Shown: positions 1-10,613, counted from the stretch's first letter. The stretch is DNA of 64,000 bases from Sulfuricurvum sp. (GCF_028681615.1 NZ_JAQUHV010000010.1:1-64000); one strand, 5' to 3'. A program made the numbers and translations. The notes: a model not told the origin generated them from the sequence alone.

Positions 1-56
1 CCGGCAAGAAGAACCCCTTGTCCACCGACGCCTGTAAATCGTATCGTATGTCTCAT
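1..56 (-). CDS. korC: 2-oxoglutarate:ferredoxin oxidoreductase subunit gamma, 5' end only
   Basis: Only the first 18 codons are inside the window; the gene runs off the left edge. The translation starts MRHTIRFTGVGGQGV, the glycine-rich opening typical of the gamma subunit of 2-oxoacid:acceptor oxidoreductases. A GGAG ribosome-binding site lies a few bases before the ATG. It follows korB by 9 bases on the same strand, so it is the last gene seen of korDABC. The product would complete the enzyme that interconverts 2-oxoglutarate and succinyl-CoA plus CO2 with ferredoxin. Identity rests on the short N-terminus plus the operon position. Confidence 0.85.
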   Translation of the reverse strand, partial: MRHTIRFTGVGGQGVLLA

Positions 57-65
57 GGTTTCTCC

Positions 66-920
66 TTAGATTTTTTTCGCAAAATCGTCTTGCGTGATTT
101 TTGCACGTTTACCTTGTGCCGCTTCGATTACCATGTCATAAAGATCACAGTATTCTGCTTGTTCAACTTCACGCAATACACCCGTAGGGAATTTATTCAT
201 TTGCTCTTCCGGTGACAAAGCTTCCCATTTTTTCAATGGAACGGTGATGCTGTCGATCCACTCAAGATTTTCCATTGCACTTGCCATTTTGTTTTTACGG
301 CCAAGGTTGATATGGCAGTTAGACATAATGTCAAAGAATGAGAATCCTTTATGAGAGAACCCTTTTACAAAGATTTTTTCCAATTTTTTCGGATCAAGCA
401 TCGTTTCACGTGCTACGAATGACGCACCCGCACCGATCGCCAATTTACACGCATCGAAAGTTGGATCGATATTCCCGTTTTGTGCCGATACACACCACAT
501 ACCTTGTGGAGTCGTCGGAGAAATTTGAGAATTGGTCAAACCGTAAATAAAGTTATTGATCAAGATAAAGTTCAAATCGATATTACGTCGGCATCCGTGA
601 ATTGTATGGTTACCACCGATCGCCAACCCGTCACCGTCACCGGCTACAACGATTACATTTGCATCAGGACGAGTCAATTTGATACCTGTAGCGTATGCAA
701 CCGTACGACCGTGTGTCGTATGAACCGTATTACAGTTGATGTATGAGCTGAAACGTCCAGAACAACCGATCCCCGATACGACACATACTTTGTCCATGTC
801 CCATCCCATTTTTTCAATGGCACGGATACATGCTTTAAGAATAACACCATCACCACATCCCCAACACCAGAGTGTCGGCATTTTATCTACACGTAGATAT
901 TGATCATAATTGAAAGCCAT
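66..920 (-). CDS. korB: 2-oxoglutarate:ferredoxin oxidoreductase subunit beta (TPP-binding)
   Basis: A 284-residue protein of the thiamine-pyrophosphate-binding beta family. The TPP motif is visible: GDGDG at residues 94-98 and the closing NN at 122-123. A Cys pair (CWGCGDG, residues 19-25) sits near the N-terminus, as in related 2-oxoacid oxidoreductase beta subunits. The start codon overlaps the korA stop by one base (TAATG), which suggests translational coupling. Together with KorA, KorC and KorD it would reductively carboxylate succinyl-CoA to 2-oxoglutarate in the reductive TCA cycle, or run in reverse in an oxidative cycle. The substrate is inferred from the sucCD neighbours. Confidence 0.94.
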   Translation of the reverse strand: MAFNYDQYLRVDKMPTLWCWGCGDGVILKACIRAIEKMGWDMDKVCVVSGIGCSGRFSSYINCNTVHTTHGRTVAYATGIKLTRPDANVIVVAGDGDGLAIGGNHTIHGCRRNIDLNFILINNFIYGLTNSQISPTTPQGMWCVSAQNGNIDPTFDACKLAIGAGASFVARETMLDPKKLEKIFVKGFSHKGFSFFDIMSNCHINLGRKNKMASAMENLEWIDSITVPLKKWEALSPEEQMNKFPTGVLREVEQAEYCDLYDMVIEAAQGKRAKITQDDFAKKI

Positions 921-2071
921 TAGAACATCTCCTTAACTTTAGCTACCATTTCAAGTGGTGCAATCGGACGACCGTTTGCTTTGTGAAGTGTACCGAAGTC
1001 ACTTCTACCCATTACACGTTCGATCTCTTTGAGGTATTGACCCATATTAAGCTCTGTTACAAAAATCTTGTCGAATTTTTGACCGATCTCTTTTAGCTTT
1101 TTAGCCGGACTTGGCCAGATAGTGATCGGGCGGAAAAGACCAGCTTTTATACCGTCATTGCGAAGTTTCATAACCGCTTCTTTCGCTCCGCGAGAGATAC
1201 TTCCGTACGCGATCATACATACTTCGGCATCATCCATCATAAACTCTTCATAATCCGGTTGATCATCCAAACCGTCATTTTCAGCCGCTACTGTGTTGAT
1301 TTTACCGACAAGACGTTCGATATTGAACTGGCATTGTGCCGCATCTTCGGTAGGGAAACCGGTTGGACCGTGGTGAAGACCTGTAACATGATAACGATAT
1401 CCTTCGAACATCGGATTCAATACTGCCGGAGTGTTCATCGGAACATCGTACGGACGATAGTCTTCCGGTTTTCCATCAAAACGTTTACGATTTTTGATCG
1501 AAGCTTTGATTTCTTCTAAATCAGGAAGAACTGCTTTACCGTGCATATGTCCTACTGTTTCATCCAAAAGAACGAATACCGGAGTCATATACGTTTCAGC
1601 CAAATTGAATGCACGTACCGTTTGAGTATAACACTCTTCGAGTGAACCGGCACACAATGTGATTGACGCATAGTCACCGTGAGTCGGATATTGTGCTTGA
1701 CCGATGTCGGCTTGAGATACACGTGTCGGAAGACCGGTTGAAGGACCACCACGCATAACGTTAACGATAACCAATGGAACTTCAGCGATGAAGCCCAAAC
1801 CGATTTGTTCCGCTTTAAGTGAAATCCCCGGACCTGAAGTTGCCGTCATTGCTTTGGTACCCGCCATAGAAGCACCGAGCGCTACGGAAATACCGGCGAT
1901 CTCATCTTCCATTTGGATAAATTTTCCACCGACAGTCGGCAAAAGATCAGACATCTCATGCATGACTTCAGATGACGGAGTAATCGGATATCCTCCGAAA
2001 AACATACACCCTGCATCAAAAGCACCGAGTGCTGATAATTCGTTACCTGTTGAAATTACTTCTCTTGCCAT
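920..2071 (-). CDS. korA: 2-oxoglutarate:ferredoxin oxidoreductase subunit alpha
   Basis: A 383-residue alpha subunit of a 2-oxoacid:ferredoxin oxidoreductase. The N-terminal half has the expected pyruvate-ferredoxin oxidoreductase fold features (GCMFFGGYPITPSSE near residue 21, then KAMTATSGPGISL near residue 73, the binding loop seen in this family). The C-terminal half is the Rossmann-like domain II (AYGSISRGAKEAV). It is coupled to korD upstream and korB downstream by one-base stop/start overlaps. It works as a cytoplasmic complex with KorBCD in the TCA/reductive TCA cycle. Confidence 0.94.
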   Translation of the reverse strand: MAREVISTGNELSALGAFDAGCMFFGGYPITPSSEVMHEMSDLLPTVGGKFIQMEDEIAGISVALGASMAGTKAMTATSGPGISLKAEQIGLGFIAEVPLVIVNVMRGGPSTGLPTRVSQADIGQAQYPTHGDYASITLCAGSLEECYTQTVRAFNLAETYMTPVFVLLDETVGHMHGKAVLPDLEEIKASIKNRKRFDGKPEDYRPYDVPMNTPAVLNPMFEGYRYHVTGLHHGPTGFPTEDAAQCQFNIERLVGKINTVAAENDGLDDQPDYEEFMMDDAEVCMIAYGSISRGAKEAVMKLRNDGIKAGLFRPITIWPSPAKKLKEIGQKFDKIFVTELNMGQYLKEIERVMGRSDFGTLHKANGRPIAPLEMVAKVKEMF

Positions 2072-2400
2072 TATTTCACTCCTACTTGGTCTAAAGACAT
2101 ATACTTGTTAGCAATAATAGCGGCTTGACGCTCTTTTGCTTCGTCAGTAAGTTTTGCGAATTTATAATCGGCTTTGTCTGCAACATAAATTGCAAAGTCC
2201 GGACATGTAAGTTCACACTCATTACAGCCGATACAACTTTCGGGATGATCGATAGAGATCATAGCACCTAACGTTGATGTAGGCTCATAACGCATACCAA
2301 GTACACCTGATGGACATACTGATACACAAATATCACACGCTTTACAGTTATCGGTATTTACCCATACAGGGACATTACCGGGGTTGATCGTTTTAAACAT
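2071..2400 (-). CDS. korD: 2-oxoglutarate:ferredoxin oxidoreductase subunit delta (2x[4Fe-4S] ferredoxin)
   Basis: A 109-residue bacterial-type ferredoxin subunit with two complete [4Fe-4S] motifs: C19-C22-C25-C29 followed by P, and C56-C59-C62-C66 followed by P. It is first of the four kor genes in transcription order. Its start is preceded by an AGGAG-type site and, further up, by a strong hairpin (2429-2447). It would shuttle electrons between ferredoxin and the KorAB active site. Confidence 0.94.
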   Translation of the reverse strand: MFKTINPGNVPVWVNTDNCKACDICVSVCPSGVLGMRYEPTSTLGAMISIDHPESCIGCNECELTCPDFAIYVADKADYKFAKLTDEAKERQAAIIANKYMSLDQVGVK

Positions 2401-2428
2401 CTGCTCTCCTACATTTTAGTTTGAACAT

Positions 2429-2447
2429 CGCGGAAAACATTTCCGCG
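2429..2447 (-). other. Hairpin upstream of korD
   Basis: An 8-bp perfect stem (CGCGGAAA/TTTCCGCG) with a 3-base loop lies in the 98-bp gap between the small HMA gene and korD. No U-tract follows it on the transcribed (minus) strand, so it is not a convincing terminator. An mRNA-processing or stabilising role between the sucCD and kor segments is a guess. Confidence 0.45.
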
Positions 2448-2498
2448 TCTACACTGGCCGATACGGCATCGAATCTACGCACTCAGGCGAAATTCACA

Positions 2499-2801
2499 TT
2501 ATTTTTTTGTCTCGTCATCCGCTGAAAATTTGCCTACTGCACATGAGACAAAACTCTTGAGCTTTAGAGCGGCATTATCCATAACACCCTCTTCCTCACC
2601 GTTTAGAGGATATCCGAGGCTTCTTAATATAGCCTTAAAGTGTGCTGATTGCGCCTCATCAAGAATATCTGCTGTTACTTTGCGAGGCTCGCACGAGAGG
2701 TCAACACTGACCTCTTCAAATCCACCCTCTTTGAGTGCTTTCGTAATCGTATTGGCACACCCGCCGCAACGAATATTGGCAACTTCAAAGACGGTGATCA
2801 T
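2499..2801 (-). CDS. Small heavy-metal-associated (HMA-like) protein in the TCA operon
   Basis: A 100-residue protein. The first ~65 residues resemble an HMA/copper-chaperone fold: a short beta strand, then RCGGCANTI with C12 and C15 as a metal-binding CxxC, then a helix, and 'ILRSLGYPL' near residue 60 as in CopZ-type domains. A second part with a lone SCAVG cysteine follows. The start overlaps the sucD stop by one base (TAATG), so it is translated with sucCD. HMA proteins bind Cu(I) or similar soft metals. Why one sits between sucD and korD is unknown; a role in cluster assembly or metal protection of the ferredoxin-dependent enzyme is speculation. Confidence 0.8.
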   Translation of the reverse strand: MITVFEVANIRCGGCANTITKALKEGGFEEVSVDLSCEPRKVTADILDEAQSAHFKAILRSLGYPLNGEEEGVMDNAALKLKSFVSCAVGKFSADDETKK

Positions 2802-3673
2802 TATTTTTTCATCACTTCGGCAAGTGCTTTACCGATATCTGCCGGAGAGACAACAACTCTTACGCCAGCCGCTTCAAGCGCCGCCATTTTTTCTGCTGCC
2901 GTACCTGCACCTCCGGAGATAATCGCCCCTGCATGTCCCATACGTTTACCGGCAGGTGCTGTTTGACCTGCGATAAACGCAACAACCGGTTTCGTGATGT
3001 GTTCTTTGATATACGCCGCGGCTTGGATTTCCAAATCACCGCCGATCTCACCGATCATAACGATTGCATGTGTTTCCGGATCTGCTTCAAACATCGGAAG
3101 GAGTTGTTTGTAGCTCAAACCGATGATCGGGTCACCGCCGATACCGACCGCTGTTGTAATACCGTATCCCTCTTTTACAACCTGATTTGCAGACTCATAC
3201 GTCAACGTTCCCGATTTAGAGATCAAACCGACATTTCCTTTTTTGAAAATGAAGCCCGGCATAATACCGATTTTACACTCTTCTGCCGTAATGATACCCG
3301 GACAGTTCGGCCCGATTGTCATCATGTCTTTCTTAACCGCATACGCTTTTGCAAACATCATATCTTTAACCGGGGCACCCTCGGTAATGATGACCGCAAG
3401 GCTGATCCCGGCGTCAGCAGCTTCCATAACCGCATCGGAAACAAAAGCCGGCGGTACGAAGATCATAGAAACCGTCGCACCGGTAGCGGCTACCGCTTCG
3501 GCTACCGTATTGAATACCGGTTGACCGAGGTGTTCTTGTCCCCCTTTACCCGGTGTAACACCGCCGACGATTTTAGTACCGTATGCCATACATTGCTCTG
3601 CATGGAACGTCCCCTCTTTACCTGTAAACCCTTGAACGATTACTTTTGTATCTTTATTAACCAAAATAGACAT
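2801..3673 (-). CDS. sucD: Succinyl-CoA synthetase subunit alpha
   Basis: A 290-residue ADP-forming succinate-CoA ligase alpha subunit. The CoA-binding loop ([10 protein letters not shown], residues 15-24) and the phosphorylated histidine region ([15 protein letters not shown], catalytic H247) are both intact. It lies 3 bases after sucC and overlaps the next small gene by one base. It interconverts succinate, CoA and ATP with succinyl-CoA, feeding the KorABCD complex encoded just downstream. Confidence 0.96.
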   Translation of the reverse strand: MSILVNKDTKVIVQGFTGKEGTFHAEQCMAYGTKIVGGVTPGKGGQEHLGQPVFNTVAEAVAATGATVSMIFVPPAFVSDAVMEAADAGISLAVIITEGAPVKDMMFAKAYAVKKDMMTIGPNCPGIITAEECKIGIMPGFIFKKGNVGLISKSGTLTYESANQVVKEGYGITTAVGIGGDPIIGLSYKQLLPMFEADPETHAIVMIGEIGGDLEIQAAAYIKEHITKPVVAFIAGQTAPAGKRMGHAGAIISGGAGTAAEKMAALEAAGVRVVVSPADIGKALAEVMKK

Positions 3674-3676
3674 TAA

Positions 3677-4846
3677 TTACTCTCCCTTAGCTGCTGCAAC
3701 GGCTTTGCGCGCACCGTCTGCAAGATCGGTTGCCGCTATGATATTCGCGATACCGGCATTGTTCAAAATTTCTGCCGCTTCGATAGCGTTAGTTCCGTCA
3801 AGTCGTACGATAACAGGCACATTGACGTTTGTGATTTTTGTTGCTTCGATGATCCCGTTGGCAACGCGGTCACAACGTACGATTCCACCGAAAATATTGA
3901 CAAAAATCGCTTTTACGTTCGGATCTTTGAGAATAATATCAAACCCTTTGGCAACCGTTTCCGCACTTGCAGAACCGCCGACATCCAAGAAGTTAGCCGG
4001 TTTTCCGCCTTCATAGTTGATGGTATCCATTGTGCCCATCGCAAGACCGGCACCGTTAACCATACATCCGACATCACCGTCAAGCTTGATATAGCTAAGT
4101 CCGAATTTACCCGCTTCGATTTCAGTCGGTTCTTCTTCGCTCAAATCACGCATTTCATTGACTTGAGATTGACGATAAAGAGCATTGTTGTCAAAGCCCA
4201 TTTTAGCATCCAGTGCCAAGAATTTACCGTCACCGGTTTTAACCAACGGATTGATTTCGATCATTTCGGCATCATGATCCATATATACTTTATAAAGTGC
4301 AGATGCAAATTTAATAAACGTATTGATCTCTTCAACCGGAAGACCCAAACCGAATGCCAATTTACGGCCGTGGAACGATTGGAAACCGGTCAACGGGTCG
4401 ATAGACACTTTGATGATTTTTTCAGGAGTGTTATGTGCAACCTCTTCGATCGCCATACCGCCCTCTGTAGAAGCCATCATGATCGGCATTTCAAGTGCAC
4501 GGTCAAGAAGGAGCCCAAGATAATACTCTTTTTTGATATCCGCACCCTCTTCGATGTAGACTTTTTGAACAAGTTTACCCTCAGGCCCTGTTTGGTGTGT
4601 TACCAGTTGCATACCCAAGATTTGAGAAGCCATTTCACGTACTTCAGAAGTTGAACGAGCCAGTTTAACACCGCCGCCTAAACCGCGTCCGCCTGCATGG
4701 ATTTGAGCTTTGACAACCCAAATATTTCCACCGAGCTCTTGAGCCGCTTTAACAGCCTCATCGGGCGTAAATGCAATGTGACCACGCAGTGTCGGTACGT
4801 TGTACTTTTTGAATAATTCTTTTGCTTGATATTCGTGAATATTCAT
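3677..4846 (-). CDS. sucC: Succinyl-CoA synthetase subunit beta
   Basis: A 389-residue ATP-grasp beta subunit of succinate-CoA ligase, starting [15 protein letters not shown] as is usual for the family. The chosen ATG at 4846 is placed 5 bases after AGGAGG. A TTG one codon earlier would be too close to that site. The glycine-rich phosphate loop ([13 protein letters not shown] near residue 51) and the C-terminal flavodoxin-like domain ([12 protein letters not shown]) are present. It pairs with SucD. Confidence 0.96.
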   Translation of the reverse strand: MNIHEYQAKELFKKYNVPTLRGHIAFTPDEAVKAAQELGGNIWVVKAQIHAGGRGLGGGVKLARSTSEVREMASQILGMQLVTHQTGPEGKLVQKVYIEEGADIKKEYYLGLLLDRALEMPIMMASTEGGMAIEEVAHNTPEKIIKVSIDPLTGFQSFHGRKLAFGLGLPVEEINTFIKFASALYKVYMDHDAEMIEINPLVKTGDGKFLALDAKMGFDNNALYRQSQVNEMRDLSEEEPTEIEAGKFGLSYIKLDGDVGCMVNGAGLAMGTMDTINYEGGKPANFLDVGGSASAETVAKGFDIILKDPNVKAIFVNIFGGIVRCDRVANGIIEATKITNVNVPVIVRLDGTNAIEAAEILNNAGIANIIAATDLADGARKAVAAAKGE

Positions 4847-4865
4847 CAATTCCTCCTGTTTAAGT

Positions 4866-6257
4866 TTACGCTATAGGTCTTGTCATCTCTTCAGGGATGA
4901 CATATTTATCAAACTCTTCAGCTGTAAGAAGACCGAGTTTTATCGCAGTCTCTTTCAGTGTCGAGTTTTCTTTGTGTGCTGTTTTGGCAATTTTTGCCGC
5001 ATTTTCATATCCGATGTACGGATTCAACGCCGTAACCAACATCAATGAGTTATTCAAATACGCATTGATTTGTTCACGAACCGGCTCAATTCCGATTGCA
5101 CAATTATCGTTAAACGATACAATCGAATCGGCCAACAATCTCACAGACTGTAAAAAGTTATACGCAATGACCGGTTTGAAGACATTCAATTCAAAGTTAC
5201 CTTGACTTGCCGCGAAACCGATACACGCATCGTTACCCATTACTTGACACGCTACCATCGTAACCGCTTCGCTCTGAGTCGGATTGACTTTGCCCGGCAT
5301 GATCGATGAACCCGGCTCGTTTTCCGGAATGGTGATCTCACCGATACCGCAACGAGGACCGGATGCTAGCCAACGAACGTCATTTGCAATTTTCATCATG
5401 TCTGCCGCAAGCGCTTTAAGGGCTCCGTGTGCAAAGACAAGGGCATCATGGCTTGTCAACGCATGGAATTTATTTGGAGCCGTCACAAATTTATGACCGG
5501 TAAGCTCCGTCAATTTTGCCGCTACACGTGTTCCTAACTCAGGGTGTGCATTAAGCCCAGTTCCGACCGCCGTACCGCCAAGGGCAAGTTCGCGAACCGA
5601 TTCAAGAGAATCTTTCGCCATTTTTTCGCATTTGTTGAGCATCTCAACCCAGCCGCTGATCTCTTGACCCAGCGTAAGCGGTGTGGCATCTTGCAAATGG
5701 GTACGACCGATTTTAACGATGTCGCTAAATGCAACCGACTTGTTAATCAATGTGTTACGAAGATGGTCAATCGCAGGAAGCAAACGGGTCTCAACCGCGA
5801 TTACTGCCGCTACGTGCAACGCTGTCGGGTAGGTATCGTTTGAACTTTGTGATTTATTGACATCATCATTCGGATGAACCAATTTTTGTGTACGGAAATC
5901 ACCGCCAAGAATCTCAGTCGCACGACTTGCCAATACTTCGTTATTGTTCATATTGGACTGGGTGCCTGAACCGGTTTGCCATACGACAAGCGGATAATGC
6001 GCATCCAATTTTCCATCGAGCATCTCATCTGCCGCCTGAGCAATCGCATCCGCTTTCTCTTTAGAGAGCATTCCAAGATCGCAGTTAACAAGTGCAACCG
6101 CTTTTTTTAGAAGTGAAAAAGCTCTTGTAATCTCATACGGCATTTTTTCTTCGCCGATTTGGAAGTTTTCCAATGAACGCTGTGTTTGCGCCCCCCAATA
6201 GGTGTCATTCGGAACCCGAATTTCCCCCATTGTGTCTTTTTCTACGCGAAAGCCCAT
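4866..6257 (-). CDS. fumC: Fumarate hydratase, class II
   Basis: A 463-residue class II (iron-independent) fumarase. The superfamily signature [11 protein letters not shown] (residues 316-326) and the [10 protein letters not shown] stretch with H187 are intact. The length matches the family. Its start overlaps the mdh stop by one base. It interconverts fumarate and malate between the Mdh and succinate steps, so mdh-fumC-sucCD-kor reads as a metabolic sequence. Confidence 0.95.
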   Translation of the reverse strand: MGFRVEKDTMGEIRVPNDTYWGAQTQRSLENFQIGEEKMPYEITRAFSLLKKAVALVNCDLGMLSKEKADAIAQAADEMLDGKLDAHYPLVVWQTGSGTQSNMNNNEVLASRATEILGGDFRTQKLVHPNDDVNKSQSSNDTYPTALHVAAVIAVETRLLPAIDHLRNTLINKSVAFSDIVKIGRTHLQDATPLTLGQEISGWVEMLNKCEKMAKDSLESVRELALGGTAVGTGLNAHPELGTRVAAKLTELTGHKFVTAPNKFHALTSHDALVFAHGALKALAADMMKIANDVRWLASGPRCGIGEITIPENEPGSSIMPGKVNPTQSEAVTMVACQVMGNDACIGFAASQGNFELNVFKPVIAYNFLQSVRLLADSIVSFNDNCAIGIEPVREQINAYLNNSLMLVTALNPYIGYENAAKIAKTAHKENSTLKETAIKLGLLTAEEFDKYVIPEEMTRPIA

Positions 6258-7216
6258 TATTCTGCTCCTTGAAAGAAATTGTTGGTATTAAGAGTATCGA
6301 TCAATGTTTGTACCGACTTGCATGATGCAGCGAACATCTCTTTTTCTGCATCGTTCAATGTCACTTCGATAATTTTTTCGGCACCGTTGGCTCCCAGCAT
6401 AACCGGGACCCCGCTCACAACATCATGGAATCCGTATTCACCTTCGAGATAGACGGCGCACGGGTGAATTTGTTTTGTATCTTTCAAAATCGCTTCAACC
6501 ATAATTGCCGTTGCTTTAGCCGGTGCATAATAGGCCGAACCGGTTTGAAGAAGCGCTACGATTTCCGCTCCCCCTTTACGGGTACGTTGTACGATCTCTT
6601 CAATTTCATCATGCGTCAAAACATCCGAGAGGGGAACCCCGGCAACCGTCGAATAACGAGGTAACGGAACCATATCGTCACCATGTCCCCCCATAACGGA
6701 TGCACGGATCTGACCTCCGCCGTAACCCAGTTTTTCCTGAATAAATGCCGCCATACGCGCACTGTCCAAAACACCTGCCATACCGATAACACGGCTGCGA
6801 TCGAAGCCGCTTTCACGTAACGCGACATAAGTCATTGCATCCAACGGGTTGGAGACCATAATCACGATTGCATTCGGAGAGTATTGTGCAACGCCTTCGA
6901 TGACTTCACGCGTTACTTTCGCATTAATCATCAATAGATCATCACGGCTCATGCCCGGCAAACGCGGGCTTCCTGCCGTAATTACGACTACATCGCAGTC
7001 CGTCATATCTGCCATTGTTTCGGCAACGCTTACCACTGAGTGACTACGTACCGCAGCAGCGGCTTGAGACATATCAAGTGCTTTACCTTTTGCAATTTCG
7101 ATTTTGTTATCGCGTAAAATAATTTCATGGCAAGAGCCAAGCATAGCAAGTGAGTAGGCGATCGTTGATCCGACATTTCCAGCACCGACGATCCCGACAC
7201 GTTTTCCTTTTACCAT
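6257..7216 (-). CDS. mdh: Malate dehydrogenase (LDH-like type)
   Basis: A 319-residue NAD(P)-dependent malate dehydrogenase of the lactate-dehydrogenase-like group. The Rossmann motif GAGNVGS is at 11-17, the substrate-specificity arginine is R85 in [11 protein letters not shown] (lactate dehydrogenases have Gln there), and the catalytic H178 is in GGHGDD. An AAGGAG site precedes the ATG. It is the first gene of the mdh-fumC-sucCD-kor operon, separated from icd by a terminator. Confidence 0.94.
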   Translation of the reverse strand: MVKGKRVGIVGAGNVGSTIAYSLAMLGSCHEIILRDNKIEIAKGKALDMSQAAAAVRSHSVVSVAETMADMTDCDVVVITAGSPRLPGMSRDDLLMINAKVTREVIEGVAQYSPNAIVIMVSNPLDAMTYVALRESGFDRSRVIGMAGVLDSARMAAFIQEKLGYGGGQIRASVMGGHGDDMVPLPRYSTVAGVPLSDVLTHDEIEEIVQRTRKGGAEIVALLQTGSAYYAPAKATAIMVEAILKDTKQIHPCAVYLEGEYGFHDVVSGVPVMLGANGAEKIIEVTLNDAEKEMFAASCKSVQTLIDTLNTNNFFQGAE

Positions 7217-7265
7217 TTTCCTACTCCTTGTGTCATATCAGTATTCCCTTTTAGTAAAAGAGAAA

Positions 7266-7291
7266 TAAAAGACGATTAATCGCCTTTTATC
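7266..7291 (-). other. Inverted repeat upstream of mdh
   Basis: Two 12-base arms (ATAAAAGACGAT and ATCGCCTTTTAT) separated by TA pair with one G-U wobble on the minus strand. The repeat lies between the icd terminator and mdh. It may be a second, backup terminator for icd or an operator for mdh; the sequence does not decide. Confidence 0.45.
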
Positions 7292-7310
7292 TATAGATCC
7301 TATCTACAGA

Positions 7311-7339
7311 TAAAAAGCGATTGGGGAAATTCCCCAATC
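7311..7339 (-). terminator. Rho-independent terminator of icd
   Basis: Twelve bases past the icd stop, an 8-bp GC-rich stem (GATTGGGG/CCCCAATC, loop of 5) is followed on the minus strand by GCTTTTTA. This is a classic intrinsic terminator and separates icd from the mdh operon. Confidence 0.85.
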
Positions 7340-7350
7340 CATTGTTCGAT

Positions 7351-9546
7351 TTAGATAGCGGCAATAATTGCGTTAAGTGTTGCACTTGGGCGCATTGCTT
7401 TTTCAGTTTTTGCGTTATCCGGGTGGAAATAACCGCCGATATCCTGTGCTTTTCCTTCTACTGAGAGAAGTTCTTCCATGATTTTAGCTTCATTTTCACT
7501 AAGAGCTTTAGCAACCGCAGCAAATCGACTTGCGAGTTCTGCATCTGTAGTTTGCTCAGCCAAAGCTTTTGCCCAATATTGAGCCAAGAAGAAATGGCTT
7601 GCTTTATTATCCGGTTCTCCCGCTTTTCGTGAAGGCTCTTTATTATTGTCAAGGTAAGCCGCATTCGCTTCATCAAGCGCTGCAGTCAATGCTGACAACT
7701 TGTTGCTTTTTTCTGTTTTGTTAATATGGCGCATCGCCTCTGCCAAAGCAAGGAATTCACCGAGTGAATCCCAGCGAAGGTGACCTTCATTCACAAATTG
7801 TTCAACGTGCTTCGGAGCCGATCCGCCTGCACCTGTTTCAAATAATCCGCCGCCTGCAAGCAATGGAACGATTGAAAGCATTTTAGCCGATGTACCAAGT
7901 TCCAAAATTGGGAACAAGTCAGTCAAATAGTCACGTAGTACGTTACCGGTTGCTGAAATAGTATTTTGTCCTGCACGAACACGTTTCAATGAAAACGCCA
8001 TCGCTTTTTCAGGTGCCAAGATATGGTACTCAATATTTCCTTTATTAAATTCAGGAAGGTACTCATTCACTTTTTTAATGATGTTCGCATCATGTGCACG
8101 GTTTTCATCCAACCAGAACACTACCGGAACGTTTTCGATTTCTGCACGCTCTACCGCAAGACGTACCCAGTCTTTGATCGGGATATCTTTTGCACGAGAC
8201 ATACGCCAGATATCACCTTTCTCAACGTTGAACGTCATCAATACGCCACTGTCATCAGTAACGGTTACTACACCGTCTTCAGCAATTTCAAACGTTGTCG
8301 GGTGAGAACCGTATTCTTCCGCTTTTTGTGCCATCAAACCGACATTGGATACAGAACCCATCGTTGTAACGTCGAATTGACCGTTCTTTTTGCAATCCTC
8401 TATGATCTCAGAGTACATTGTTGCATAACAACGATCCGGAATCGTAACGACACATTGTTCTACTTTTCCTGCCGGATTCCACATTTTACCGCCGTCACGT
8501 ACGACAACAGGAAGTGAAGCATCGATAATAACATCGTTTGATGCATGTAGGTTAGTGATCCCTTTATCAGAATCAACCATCGCCATAGCCGGTTGAGTCG
8601 GGTAAACCGCCATGATAGCCGCTTCGATTTCCGCTTTTTTATCCGAAGGCAATTTTGCCAATTTTTTGTAAAGATCACCAAGACCGAGATTCGGGTTAAC
8701 ACCGATCTCTTTGAAATCAGCCGCATATTTTTCAAATACGTCTTTGAAGAATACAGAAACAGCATGACCGAACATGATCGGATCACTTACTTTCATCATG
8801 GTCGCTTTGAGGTGAATCGACCAAAGAATATTTTTCTCTTTTGCTTCAGCGATAGAATCCGCCAAGAAAGAGCGAAGCGCTTTTGCGCTCATGAATGTAC
8901 CGTCAAGAACTTCTTTGTCTTTTGCATCGATCTCTTTTAATGTTTTACCGTTAAGTGCAATCGTTACTTTGCCGTCACCGTTTTTGATGACTGATTGCTC
9001 ATTCGCATAGAAATCACCGCTGTTCATGTGAGCAACACGAGTTTTTGAACCCTCATCCCATGCACGAAGTTTGTGAGGATTTTTCTTAGCAAAGTTTTTA
9101 ACCGCAACCGCAGCACGGCGATCCGAGTTACCTTCACGAAGAACCGGATTAACGGCAGAGCCCAAACACGTTGCATAACGGGCAAAAATCTCTTTTTCTT
9201 CATCTGTTTTAGGCTCTTCCGGATAATTCGGAAGATCATAACCTTGTGATTGAAGTTCTTCAATACACGCTTTAAGCTGTGGAATTGAAGCTGAAATATT
9301 TGGAAGCTTAATGATAACGCCGTCAGGTTGAGTTGCAATAACACCTAATTCAGCGAGATTATCCGGAATGCGTTGAGCATCAGTCATTCTTTCCGGAAAG
9401 GTTGCGATAACACGACCTGCAAGTGAAATATCACTTGTGACAACTTCTACACCTGCTGCTTTTGTAAATGCGTTTACGATTGGAAGTAGCGAATATGTCG
9501 CTAAAGCCGGAGCTTCATCAATTACTGACCAAATGATTTTTGCCAT
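7351..9546 (-). CDS. icd: Isocitrate dehydrogenase (NADP), monomeric type
   Basis: A 731-residue monomeric NADP-dependent isocitrate dehydrogenase; the ~80-kDa size separates it from the ~420-residue dimeric enzyme. It opens [21 protein letters not shown] and contains [17 protein letters not shown] and the [16 protein letters not shown] region typical of this family. A GGAG site stands 8 bases before the ATG. It converts isocitrate and 2-oxoglutarate plus CO2, adjoining the KorABCD step. It appears to be a single-gene transcript, with a terminator after it. Confidence 0.95.
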   Translation of the reverse strand: MAKIIWSVIDEAPALATYSLLPIVNAFTKAAGVEVVTSDISLAGRVIATFPERMTDAQRIPDNLAELGVIATQPDGVIIKLPNISASIPQLKACIEELQSQGYDLPNYPEEPKTDEEKEIFARYATCLGSAVNPVLREGNSDRRAAVAVKNFAKKNPHKLRAWDEGSKTRVAHMNSGDFYANEQSVIKNGDGKVTIALNGKTLKEIDAKDKEVLDGTFMSAKALRSFLADSIAEAKEKNILWSIHLKATMMKVSDPIMFGHAVSVFFKDVFEKYAADFKEIGVNPNLGLGDLYKKLAKLPSDKKAEIEAAIMAVYPTQPAMAMVDSDKGITNLHASNDVIIDASLPVVVRDGGKMWNPAGKVEQCVVTIPDRCYATMYSEIIEDCKKNGQFDVTTMGSVSNVGLMAQKAEEYGSHPTTFEIAEDGVVTVTDDSGVLMTFNVEKGDIWRMSRAKDIPIKDWVRLAVERAEIENVPVVFWLDENRAHDANIIKKVNEYLPEFNKGNIEYHILAPEKAMAFSLKRVRAGQNTISATGNVLRDYLTDLFPILELGTSAKMLSIVPLLAGGGLFETGAGGSAPKHVEQFVNEGHLRWDSLGEFLALAEAMRHINKTEKSNKLSALTAALDEANAAYLDNNKEPSRKAGEPDNKASHFFLAQYWAKALAEQTTDAELASRFAAVAKALSENEAKIMEELLSVEGKAQDIGGYFHPDNAKTEKAMRPSATLNAIIAAI

Positions 9547-9647
9547 CAGGTTCTCCTGTCATTATTTTTATACAAGCATCATAACACTACTGAGGGGGAG
9601 TTTTTCTATTTAAACTCCAAAAAAGGATAAAAAGTTGCAAATATGTT

Positions 9648-10613
9648 TCATTTTGTAGCATTTACTATGTTTTTATGGTGTGTAGAAAAGTAACTACTGT
9701 AAATATGCTCCCCATTTTTCCCTCTAACGAAATAGAGGTAATCGGTATGCGCCGGATTAAGTGCGGCATGGATGGCTTCTTTAGAGACATTACATACCGG
9801 ATACAAAGGAATACCCTTGATTTTGTACGTATTATAGGGAGTTGTGTCCGTTCTTATCCGTTTTGCCGTAACTTTTTGATGGGAGTATTCACCGTAGTTT
9901 AATGAGCCGTCCATTTGGAGTCTCATCCCCTTTTGTATCCGATTATCAATAACCGAGCTAACAAACGGCATATCTTCTTCAGAAGCTGCCTCTTTTTGAA
10001 TTACCGATGCTTTTGTTACAATTTGTAACCATTTATCTTTATCAAATGGGGTATGATACTCATCTGCCCAGCTTCTCATCTTCTTATCCGACTCGGCTAA
10101 AAGATGGACAATCAGTTTTTCTTCATCGGTATCGTTTGGAATACTATAGGTATCCGGAACAAAATTACCCTCTTTATAGAGTGCATGTTTATCATACGCC
10201 TTTTGCAAAAGGTTGACATCGAGTAAAAGCTGATCCGCAATCTGTTGCAAAAATACAACTGTCGTTTCACCGGGGATTAATGTAATTTCTCGTGTTGCCG
10301 CTTTTGCGGTAGTAAGTTGATAGAGATACTCAAAACGGCTCATTTTTTCTTCTTTGATATCAATCCACCCTTTTTGAGGAGCTCCCATCAAGCGTAAAAT
10401 AAATGCATCTATAAAGTGAACATTTACCCCTTCAGACTGGAGGTGTGATATACTTTTAAAGACGGAACCTTGCGGAATATAAACAATTTTGGGTGATGTA
10501 ACAGTAGAAAACAGGTAAGTCATGAAAGAAAAAATCATCACCAGTATTATCCCGAAAACCCATCGAAATATTGTTCTTTTTTTAGGCTTTACTTTTTTGA
10601 TCGGTTTTTTCAC
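9648..10613 (-). CDS. mltG: Endolytic peptidoglycan transglycosylase MltG (YceG family)
   Basis: A 321-residue inner-membrane murein transglycosylase. There is one transmembrane segment (about 16-36), a LysM-like region, then the YceG domain with catalytic E208 in VIQKEAASEEDMP and RLQMDGSLNYG. The enzyme cuts nascent glycan strands to end their elongation. The only start that keeps the membrane anchor is a GTG at 10613 with no obvious ribosome-binding site. That start overlaps the divergent gene at 10522 by 92 bases. An ATG at codon 26 would remove half of the anchor, so the long form is preferred, with modest confidence in the exact start. Confidence 0.9.
   Translation of the reverse strand: MKKPIKKVKPKKRTIFRWVFGIILVMIFSFMTYLFSTVTSPKIVYIPQGSVFKSISHLQSEGVNVHFIDAFILRLMGAPQKGWIDIKEEKMSRFEYLYQLTTAKAATREITLIPGETTVVFLQQIADQLLLDVNLLQKAYDKHALYKEGNFVPDTYSIPNDTDEEKLIVHLLAESDKKMRSWADEYHTPFDKDKWLQIVTKASVIQKEAASEEDMPFVSSVIDNRIQKGMRLQMDGSLNYGEYSHQKVTAKRIRTDTTPYNTYKIKGIPLYPVCNVSKEAIHAALNPAHTDYLYFVRGKNGEHIYSSYFSTHHKNIVNATK

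Noticed and set aside
2933-3676. A 247-codon open frame opposite sucD, and similar long frames opposite sucC, SulP and icd
   Set aside because: They are antisense to well-identified genes, have low-complexity translations and no ribosome-binding sites.
9597-9618. Hairpin (GGAGTTT/AAACTCC) between icd and mltG
   Set aside because: The T-tract is on the wrong side for the minus-strand mltG transcript and nothing is transcribed toward it on plus, so it was not called a terminator.
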